Below, piece by piece: positions 1 through 5,561 of a DNA stretch of 9,417 bases (positions within the stretch are counted from its first letter, which is position 1; every line of letters starts with the position of its first letter). The stretch spans positions 1 through 9,417 of the forward strand of contig JAUHZL010000078.1 in NCBI GenBank assembly GCA_030425945.1, given 5' to 3'. The stretch is from Alphaproteobacteria bacterium. Its GTDB lineage: Bacteria > Pseudomonadota > Alphaproteobacteria > Rhodobacterales > Rhodobacteraceae. The notes beneath the pieces were generated by a model. It saw nothing but the letters and a program-made list of their open reading frames with translations, had not been told where the DNA came from and did no database searches. Made by a program: the position numbers and the translations under genes.

Positions 1-1948
1 GACCAAGCTGCTGTCGCTGGCCGCCTTCGCCCTGCTGATCCCGCTGGGCATCTCGGCCTGGACCGCGCTGAACTTCGTCCTGATGATCAACTCCGGCGAC
101 CTGCCGCAGATGGGGGGGCTGACCACCTGGGCCGCGTTCCCCGGCACCGACCTCTACCAGACCGAGGTGACCTGGTTCGGCATCCCGCTGCTGATCGCCA
201 GCCTCGGCGCCATCGCGACCGGCTGGTTCGAGCGCCGCGACCGTGACCGCTTCGCCACCTCCGACATCGTGCTCGCGCTGGCGGGCGGGGTCGTCGCCCT
301 CTACCTGATCGCGATCTACGGCACCGCGGCACGAAACTCGGTCGGCACGCCCTTCGTCCCGGTCGGCGTCGCCTTCGCGGCCACCGCGGGCTCGGCGATG
401 ATCCTCGAACTGACGCGCCGGGTCGCGGGCCTCGCGCTGGTCGTCATCACGGCGGTCTTCCTCGCCTACACCTTCACCGCGCACCTGCTGCCGGGCATCC
501 TCGCGGTGCAGACGCCCTATACCTGGCAGCGCTTCTTCGGCTTCCTCTACACCGACGCGGGCATCCTTGGCGCGACCACGGCCGTCTCGTCGACCTACAT
601 CATCCTCTTCATCATCTTCGCGGCCTTCCTGCAGGCCTCGAAGGTGGGCGACTACTTCGTGAACTTCGCCTTCGCCGCGGCGGGCCGCGCGCGCGGCGGC
701 CCGGCCAAGGTGGCGATCTTCGCCTCGGGCCTGATGGGCATGATCAACGGCACCTCCGCGGGCAACGTGGTGGCGACCGGCTCGCTGACGATCCCGCTGA
801 TGAAGAAGGTCGGCTATCACCGCAAGACCGCGGGCGCGATCGAGGCCGCGGCCTCGACCGGCGGGCAGATCATGCCCCCGATCATGGGCGCGGGCGCCTT
901 CATCATGGCCGAGATCACCGGCATCCCCTACCAGGAGATCGCCATCGCGGCGATCATCCCGGCGATCCTCTACTTCGCGTCGATCTACTTCATGGTGGAC
1001 TTCGAGGCCGCCAAGCTGGGCATGCGCGGCATGCGCGAGGACGAGCTTCCCAAGCTGAAGGAGATGATGAAGCGGGTCTTCCTGTTCATCCCGATCATCA
1101 TCCTGATCGTCGCGCTGTTCCAGGGCTACTCGGTGATCCGGGCGGGCACGCTCGCCACCGTCTCGGCGGCGGTGGTCAGCTGGCTGACCCCGGTGCGGAT
1201 GGGTCCGCGGTCGGTGCTTAAGGCGTTCGAACTGGCCGGCATCATGTCGATCCAGATCATCGCGGTCTGCGCCTGCGCGGGCATCATCGTCGGCGTCATC
1301 AGCCTGACCGGGGTGGGCGCGCGCTTCTCGAACGTGCTCCTCGACCTCGCGGGCGTGTCGCAACTGCTGGCGCTGTTCTTCGCCATGTGCATCGCCATCC
1401 TTCTCGGGATGGGCATGCCGACCACGGCGGCCTACGCGGTGGCGGCCTCGGTCGTGGCGCCGGGCCTCGTGCAACTGGGCATCCCGCAGCTGACGGCGCA
1501 TTTCTTCGTCTTCTACTTCGCGGTCGTCTCGGCGATCACGCCGCCGGTGGCCCTCGCAAGCTATGCCGCCGCGGGGATCTCGGGCGCCAACCCGATGGAG
1601 ACGAGCGTCGCCTCGTTCCGCATCGGCATCGCCGCCTTCATCGTGCCGTTCATGTTCTTCTACAACAGCGCGATCCTGATGGACGGCACCTGGGTCGAGG
1701 TGATCCGCGCCGGCCTGACCGCCACGTTCGGGGTGTTCCTGCTCTCGGGCGGTGTGCAGGGCTGGTTCATGGGCGGGCGTGCCGCGTGGTTCATCCGGGT
1801 CGGCCTCGTGGTCGCCGCGCTCTCGATGATCGAGGGCGGGCTCTACACCGACCTCATCGGCATCGGCCTCTGCGTCGGGCTCTACTTCGTGCAGAAGGTG
1901 GTCCGGCCCGACCCCGACACCCCGTTCGAGGTGAAGGGCGCCGACTGA
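1..1948 (+). CDS. TRAP transporter fused permease (DctQM-type), 5' partial
   Basis: Membrane permease of a tripartite ATP-independent periplasmic transporter, in which the small (DctQ) and large (DctM) membrane subunits are fused. It would import an organic anion delivered by a periplasmic binding protein, usually of the TAXI type for fused permeases, using an ion gradient. The reading frame is open from base 2 with hydrophobic residues before the first internal ATG (83), so the true start lies upstream; 648 residues are visible. The protein is almost wholly hydrophobic helices. Family signatures are the glycine/proline-rich segment ASTGGQIMPPIMGAGAF (851-901), the preceding NVVATGSLTIPLMKK stretch, and GMGMPTTAAYAV (1406-1441) followed by a TPPVALASYAAAG segment. 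The binding-protein gene is not visible and may lie upstream. Substrate cannot be told from sequence. The family call is secure; the missing N-terminus could be short or include further helices. Confidence 0.93.
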   Translation, partial: TKLLSLAAFALLIPLGISAWTALNFVLMINSGDLPQMGGLTTWAAFPGTDLYQTEVTWFGIPLLIASLGAIATGWFERRDRDRFATSDIVLALAGGVVALYLIAIYGTAARNSVGTPFVPVGVAFAATAGSAMILELTRRVAGLALVVITAVFLAYTFTAHLLPGILAVQTPYTWQRFFGFLYTDAGILGATTAVSSTYIILFIIFAAFLQASKVGDYFVNFAFAAAGRARGGPAKVAIFASGLMGMINGTSAGNVVATGSLTIPLMKKVGYHRKTAGAIEAAASTGGQIMPPIMGAGAFIMAEITGIPYQEIAIAAIIPAILYFASIYFMVDFEAAKLGMRGMREDELPKLKEMMKRVFLFIPIIILIVALFQGYSVIRAGTLATVSAAVVSWLTPVRMGPRSVLKAFELAGIMSIQIIAVCACAGIIVGVISLTGVGARFSNVLLDLAGVSQLLALFFAMCIAILLGMGMPTTAAYAVAASVVAPGLVQLGIPQLTAHFFVFYFAVVSAITPPVALASYAAAGISGANPMETSVASFRIGIAAFIVPFMFFYNSAILMDGTWVEVIRAGLTATFGVFLLSGGVQGWFMGGRAAWFIRVGLVVAALSMIEGGLYTDLIGIGLCVGLYFVQKVVRPDPDTPFEVKGAD

Positions 1949-1977
1949 GCCCCCCTTCCCCGGCCTGACAGACACAG

Positions 1978-2006
1978 TCCCGCGCGGCCCCCGCGCGGGA
2001 CATTTT
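1978..2006 (+). terminator. Hairpin terminator after the TRAP permease
   Basis: Perfectly complementary ten-base arms (1978-1987 and 1991-2000) enclose a three-base CCC loop, 29 bp after the permease stop codon, and are followed by CATTTTG. The stem is very GC-rich and stable, but the T-run is only four bases, so it is a good but not textbook intrinsic terminator. It separates the permease from the P450 gene, arguing that they are not simply co-transcribed. It could also act in the opposite direction as a barrier. Confidence 0.65.
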
Positions 2007-2048
2007 GCGCCACTGACCGCCTGCCCCGCTGCGGGCACACTCCGAGGC

Positions 2049-3242
2049 ATGGACCCCGTGTTGCACCAGTCACCGACCGATCCCGCCTTCGTGCAGGACC
2101 CCTACCCGTTCTACGACCGCGCCCGCGCCGCCGGTCCCATCGCGTGGTGGGGCGATTACGGGATGCCCGTCGCCACCACCGCCGAGGCCGTCAATGCCCT
2201 GCTGCGCGACCGCCGCTTCGGGCGCGAGGCCCCGGCCGAACTGGCGACCGAGGTGCCCGGGCATCTGGAAAGCTTCTACGCGGTCGAGGCCCATTCGATG
2301 CTGGAGCTGGAACCGCCCCGGCACACGCGGCTGCGCGGTCTGGTGCTGCGCGCCTTCACCACCCGCCGCATCGCCGCGCTCGGCCCCGAGATCGCCGCGC
2401 TGGCCGACAGCCTGCTCGACGCGGTGCCGCGGGACGGCACGCCCTTCGACCTGCTCGACGCCTTCTGCCGCCCGATCCCGGTCATCGTCATCGCCCGCCT
2501 GCTGGGCGTTCCGGAGTCGATGGCCGACCAGCTTCTGACCTGGTCGAACGCGATGGTGAAGGTCTACCAGGCCAGCCGCACCCGCGACGACGAGGACGCC
2601 GCGAACCGCGCCGCCAGCGAGTTCGCGGGGTTCATCCGCGCCTATGTCGCCCGCCGCCGGGGCCAGCCGCGCGACGACCTGATCAGCCACCTGATCGCGG
2701 CCGAGGAGGATGGCGAGCGCCTGACCTCGGACGAGCTGGTCACGACCTGCATCCTGCTGCTGAACGCCGGGCACGAGGCGACCGTCCACACGCTGGGCAA
2801 CGGCGTGAAGGCGCTGCTGGAGCACGGGATGGGAGCGGAAGTTCTGACCCCGGACCGGATCGAGGGCACGGTCGAGGAGATCCTGCGCTACGACCCGCCG
2901 CTGCACCTGTTCACGCGGCACGCCCACGAGCCGGTCGAGGTCTTCGGGCACCGCTTCGCGCGCGGCGACCAGGTCGGCCTGCTGCTGGCCGCCGCCAACC
3001 GCGACCCGGCGCTTGCCGCCGATCCGCACCGGTTCGACCCGTCGCGCCCGGTCCGGGCCAACGCCAGCTTCGGCGCCGGGCTGCATTTCTGCGTCGGCGC
3101 GCCGCTGGCCCGGCTGGAACTGGCGCAGGCGCTGCCGGTGCTGTTCCGCCGCCTGCCGGGGCTCAGGCTGGCCGAGACGCCGCGCTACGCCAACCTCTAC
3201 CACTTCCACGGGCTGGAGCGGCTGGTGGTGACGCGCGGCTGA
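2049..3242 (+). CDS. Cytochrome P450 (soluble bacterial class)
   Basis: Haem-thiolate monooxygenase of 397 residues, the normal length for soluble bacterial P450s, with no membrane anchor. Visible landmarks in order: C-helix HTRLR (H92, R96; haem propionate contacts), I-helix AGHEAT (240-245), K-helix ExxR (E277, R280) with the following RYDPP, and the haem-binding loop FGAGLHFCVGAPLAR with proximal cysteine C348. The I-helix has the acid (E243) but alanine (A244) where most P450s carry the oxygen-activating threonine, with T245 one place later. The ATG at 2049 gives a typical P450 N-terminus; a GAGG at 2044-2047 is too close to be a normal ribosome site, so initiation is not well explained, yet no upstream in-frame ATG or GTG exists before the hairpin. 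No ferredoxin or reductase gene is adjacent; it must borrow redox partners, conceivably Fpr. Substrate unknown. Confidence 0.93.
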   Translation: MDPVLHQSPTDPAFVQDPYPFYDRARAAGPIAWWGDYGMPVATTAEAVNALLRDRRFGREAPAELATEVPGHLESFYAVEAHSMLELEPPRHTRLRGLVLRAFTTRRIAALGPEIAALADSLLDAVPRDGTPFDLLDAFCRPIPVIVIARLLGVPESMADQLLTWSNAMVKVYQASRTRDDEDAANRAASEFAGFIRAYVARRRGQPRDDLISHLIAAEEDGERLTSDELVTTCILLLNAGHEATVHTLGNGVKALLEHGMGAEVLTPDRIEGTVEEILRYDPPLHLFTRHAHEPVEVFGHRFARGDQVGLLLAAANRDPALAADPHRFDPSRPVRANASFGAGLHFCVGAPLARLELAQALPVLFRRLPGLRLAETPRYANLYHFHGLERLVVTRG

Positions 3243-3248
3243 GACGGG

Positions 3249-3710
3249 TCAGACCGGCAGGGCCGTGGTCGCCTTGATCTCTTCCATGCTCAGAAGCGCG
3301 GTGACGTTGTAGATCTTCACCTCGGCGATCAGCGCCTGGTAGAACCGGTCATAGGCGCGGGCGTTCTCGACGCGCACCTTCAGGATATAGTCGATCTCGC
3401 CCGCCAGCCGGTGCGCTTCCAGCACCTCGGGCCGGGCGCGCAGCGCGGCGAGGAAGCGGTTCTGCCAGTCCGCCTCGTGCTCCGACGTCCGGATCAGCAC
3501 GAAGAAGCAGGCGTCGAAACCCAGCGCCTCCGGATCGAGGACGGCGACCTCGGAGCGGATCACCCCGGCCTCGCGCAGCTTGCGAATCCGGTTCCAGACC
3601 GGCGTCTTCGAACTGCCGACGATCTTCGCCAGTTCATCGAGCGACCGGGTCGTGTCGCGCTGCACCTCGGCAAGGATTTTCCGGTCGAGCGCGTCGAGAC
3701 GGACAGCCAT
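3249..3710 (-). CDS. Lrp/AsnC family regulator, DecR/CyuR-like
   Basis: DNA-binding transcription regulator of 153 residues. The N-terminus holds a winged helix-turn-helix (about residues 5-60; helix pair SLDELAKIVG and TPVWNRIRKL, 23-45). The remainder is an Lrp-type ligand-binding RAM domain (VLIRTSEHEADWQNRF, AGEIDYILKVRVEN, ending SMEEIKATTALPV). From memory, the TPxWxRIxKL recognition helix, the VAVLDPEALGF linker and the C-terminal MEEIKATTALP resemble E. coli DecR (YbaO/CyuR), a cysteine-responsive member; this is a recalled resemblance, not an alignment. The start at 3710 is chosen because a perfect AGGAGG sits nine bases upstream (3725-3720); a GTG at 3731 in the same frame would place that site inside the gene. 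It diverges from cysG, so control of sulfate reduction and of its own gene is likely but inferred. Its stop is 6 bp from the convergent P450 stop. Confidence 0.92.
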   Translation of the reverse strand: MAVRLDALDRKILAEVQRDTTRSLDELAKIVGSSKTPVWNRIRKLREAGVIRSEVAVLDPEALGFDACFFVLIRTSEHEADWQNRFLAALRARPEVLEAHRLAGEIDYILKVRVENARAYDRFYQALIAEVKIYNVTALLSMEEIKATTALPV

Positions 3711-3719
3711 TCTGCATCT

Positions 3720-3725
3720 CCTCCT
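3720..3725 (-). promoter_or_regulatory. Ribosome binding site of the Lrp-type gene
   Basis: Perfect AGGAGG on the minus strand, nine bases before the ATG at 3710. It fixes that start in preference to the upstream in-frame GTG at 3731. Confidence 0.8.
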
Positions 3726-3772
3726 GATCACGGACGGTGTTCCGCACCCTCGCGGCCAGAGGGACAGTATTC

Positions 3773-3800
3773 CTTATTCCCGCCCGTACCCCCCGGTCAA
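3773..3800 (-). promoter_or_regulatory. Candidate promoter of the Lrp-type gene
   Basis: On the minus strand TTGACC (3800-3795, five of six consensus -35 bases) is followed after 16 bases by AATAAG (3778-3773, four of six -10 bases). This would give a leader of roughly 55 bases before the regulator's start. The -35 lies inside the palindrome at 3792-3805, which would suit autoregulation. It rests on sequence match alone; sigma specificity is assumed. Confidence 0.45.
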
Positions 3801-3805
3801 CCGGG
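3792..3805. promoter_or_regulatory. 14-bp palindrome, candidate shared operator
   Basis: CCCGGT and ACCGGG arms separated by CA form a perfect inverted repeat between the divergent regulator and cysG genes. It covers the candidate -35 of the regulator and lies where the -35 of the cysG promoter would be (18-23 bases before the TATATT at 3815). A dimeric regulator bound here could affect both directions. The motif does not look like the classical AT-rich Lrp consensus, so the binding protein is uncertain. Confidence 0.4.
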
Positions 3806-3814
3806 ACTTTGTTC

Positions 3815-3820
3815 TATATT
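3815..3820 (+). promoter_or_regulatory. cysG: Candidate -10 element of the cysG operon
   Basis: TATATT matches five of six -10 consensus bases in the most AT-rich part of the control region, about 30 bases before the cysG start. No acceptable TTG-type -35 lies 16-18 bases upstream, where the palindrome sits instead, which would fit a promoter that needs an activator. The implied leader is only about 25 bases, leaving no room for a riboswitch or attenuator. Confidence 0.45.
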
Positions 3821-3841
3821 CCGGGGAAGAAATGACCACCC

Positions 3842-3846
3842 GGAGG
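3842..3846 (+). promoter_or_regulatory. cysG: Ribosome binding site of cysG
   Basis: GGAGG five bases before the ATG at 3852. It decides the cysG start, since the open frame runs back to 3411 through the control region and across the opposite-strand regulator gene. Confidence 0.75.
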
Positions 3847-3851
3847 CGGCG

Positions 3852-5240
3852 ATGCGGCACTTTCCGATCTTTCTCGACACCGCCGGGCGGCGGATCGTCC
3901 TCGCCGGGGGCGGCGAGACCGCGCTGGCCAAGCTGCGGCTTCTGCTGCGGACCGAGGCGCGCGTGACCGTCTTCGCGCCCGACCCCGCCCCCGAGATCGC
4001 CGACTGGGCCGCGGCGGGCCGCCTGACCCTGCATCGGCGCGCCTTCGGTCCCGGCGACGCGCTTTGCGCCGCCCTCGCCTATGCCGCCACCGACGAGGAC
4101 GCCGAGGACGCCCGCGTCGCGCGCCTGGCGCGGGCCGACGGCGCGCTGGTGAACGTGGTCGACAACCTCGAGGACAGCGCCTTCCTCACGCCCGCGCTGG
4201 TGGACCGCGACCCGGTGGTGGTGGCGATCGGCACCGAAGGGGCCGCGCCGGTCCTGGCCCGCGCGATCAAGCGCGACCTCGAGGAGCGGATGTCGCCGGT
4301 GCTCGGCGCGCTCGCGCGGATCGGCAAGGCGTTCCGCCCCCGTGCCGAGGCGCTGCCGCGGGGCCGTGCGCGGCGCGACTTCTGGGCCGAGTACTATTTC
4401 CGCGCCGGTCCCGAGGCCGGGCCGGAGGGGGCCGGGGCCGCGCTCGACGCCCTCCTTGACCGGCACCTGTCCGCAGCTCCCCGCGTTGGCTCCGTGGCGC
4501 TGGTGGGCGCGGGTCCGGGCGACCCCGAGCTGCTGACGCTGAAGGCGCGCCGCCTGCTCGACGAGGCGGACGTGGTGATCCACGACAGCCTTGTGCCGCA
4601 GGCGATCCTCGACCTCGCCCGGCGCGAGGCCACGCTGATCCACGCCGGCAAGACCGGCTTCGGCCCGAGCGTACCACAGGCCGAGATCAACCGCCTGATG
4701 GTCGCCCACGCGCAGGCCGGTGCGCAGGTCGTGCGGCTGAAGGCGGGCGATCCCGGGGTCTATGGACGGCTGGACGAGGAACTGGACGCCCTTGGCGCGG
4801 CGGGCGTGCCGTGGTCCATCGTGCCGGGGATCACCGCCGCCAGCGCCGCCGCCGCCAGCCTCGGGCAGAGCCTGACGAAGCGCGGGCGCAATTCGGCGCT
4901 GCGCCTGCTGACCGGGCATGACACCGACGGCTTCACCGAGCAGGACTGGCGCGGCCTCGCCCGGCCCGGCACGGTCGCCGCGATCTACATGGGCCGCAAG
5001 GGCGCGCGCTTCCTGCAGGGCCGCCTGATGATGCACGGGGCCGATCCCGCCACCCCGGTGACGCTGGTCGAGCACGCGAGCCGCCCCGACGAACGCCGCC
5101 ACCCCGCCACGCTGGCCACCCTGCCCGAAGCCGCGCAGGCCTGCCGGGGCGCGGCCGTGATCCTCTACGGTCTCGCCCCGCGCGCGGCCGACACCCTGTC
5201 CCTTCCCGAGAGCCCTGTCCGACAGGAGACCGCGTCATGA
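3852..5240 (+). CDS. cysG: Siroheme synthase CysG (trifunctional)
   Basis: Makes siroheme, the prosthetic group of sulfite reductase, from uroporphyrinogen III by two methylations, NAD-dependent oxidation and iron insertion. At 462 residues it matches the E. coli enzyme (457). The N-terminal dehydrogenase/ferrochelatase half has the nucleotide-binding VLAGGGETALAKLRLLL near residue 16 and NVVDN with D104, which falls at the number of the E. coli catalytic aspartate. The C-terminal SAM-dependent methyltransferase half starts near 212 with VGSVALVGAGPGDPELLTLK and continues with D245, K267, RLKAGDPGVYGRLDEE, VPGITAASAAAASLG and a YMGRKGA segment. The second half keeps the fold motifs but departs from the usual RLKGGDPFxFGRGGEE loop. 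The serine at E. coli position 128 appears to be threonine here (AIGTEGAAPVLAR). It is the first gene of the operon and its stop overlaps the next start by ATGA. Strong call. Confidence 0.96.
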   Translation: MRHFPIFLDTAGRRIVLAGGGETALAKLRLLLRTEARVTVFAPDPAPEIADWAAAGRLTLHRRAFGPGDALCAALAYAATDEDAEDARVARLARADGALVNVVDNLEDSAFLTPALVDRDPVVVAIGTEGAAPVLARAIKRDLEERMSPVLGALARIGKAFRPRAEALPRGRARRDFWAEYYFRAGPEAGPEGAGAALDALLDRHLSAAPRVGSVALVGAGPGDPELLTLKARRLLDEADVVIHDSLVPQAILDLARREATLIHAGKTGFGPSVPQAEINRLMVAHAQAGAQVVRLKAGDPGVYGRLDEELDALGAAGVPWSIVPGITAASAAAASLGQSLTKRGRNSALRLLTGHDTDGFTEQDWRGLARPGTVAAIYMGRKGARFLQGRLMMHGADPATPVTLVEHASRPDERRHPATLATLPEAAQACRGAAVILYGLAPRAADTLSLPESPVRQETAS

Positions 5241-5542
5241 CCCGCCGCCCCGCCCTGAAAGCCGTCACCGCCAACCACCTGCGCGGCGGCCATGTCGTCT
5301 GGCGCACCGCGTCCGGCGGCTGGTCACAGCGCCTCGCCGACGCCCACCTGTGGGAGGACGAGGCCGCCGCGCAGATCGAGCTGATCGACGCGGCGCGGGA
5401 AACCGGCGAGGTCGTCGGCGTCTATCTCGCCGACATCGCGCAGGGCCCGCACGGCCCCGAGCCCGTGCATTTCCGCGAGCGCTTCCGCGCCGAGGGGCCG
5501 TCGCCCGCCGCCTTGCGCAGCTACGCGCCGCAAGTCCACTGA
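5237..5542 (+). CDS. DUF2849 family protein of sulfite reductase operon
   Basis: Small 101-residue protein of unknown biochemical function, recognised as DUF2849 by its pattern and by its place between cysG and the sulfite reductase gene, a standard arrangement in alphaproteobacteria. Visible features are LKAVTANHLRGGHVVWRT, GGWSQRLADAHLWED, a central VVGVYLADI strand and a basic C-terminal HFRERFRAEGPSP segment. There is no signal peptide, membrane helix or cysteine, so it should be cytosolic and cannot bind a metal cluster through cysteines. The ATG overlaps the cysG stop by four bases (ATGA), which implies translational coupling. A role in siroheme delivery, reductase assembly or electron-donor docking is a guess from context only. 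Confidence 0.88.
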   Translation: MTRRPALKAVTANHLRGGHVVWRTASGGWSQRLADAHLWEDEAAAQIELIDAARETGEVVGVYLADIAQGPHGPEPVHFRERFRAEGPSPAALRSYAPQVH

Positions 5543-5561
5543 TCCGAAGGAGAAAGACCTG

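Noticed and set aside
2070..3209. 379-codon open frame on the minus strand opposite the P450
   Set aside because: The P450 on the other strand has every family motif; this frame is a low-complexity shadow without a recognisable protein.
1..3242. TRAP permease and P450 as one catabolic operon
   Set aside because: They point the same way, but a perfect ten-base-pair hairpin lies between them and nothing in either sequence shows a shared substrate.
2144..3277. 377-codon + strand frame overlapping the P450 in another phase
   Set aside because: Composed almost only of Arg, Ala, Pro and Gly, typical of the wrong phase of a GC-rich gene.
3411..3851. N-terminal extension of the cysG frame by 147 codons
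   Set aside because: It crosses the control region and runs opposite the Lrp-type gene; GGAGG before the ATG at 3852 and alignment with known CysG N-termini fix the start there.
3821..3851. Riboswitch or attenuator in the cysG leader
   Set aside because: With the best -10 at 3815-3820 the leader is only about 25 bases; no SAM-type or other aptamer pattern is visible.
3774..5102. 442-codon open frame on the minus strand opposite cysG
   Set aside because: Antisense shadow of CysG with biased composition and no plausible ribosome site or domain.
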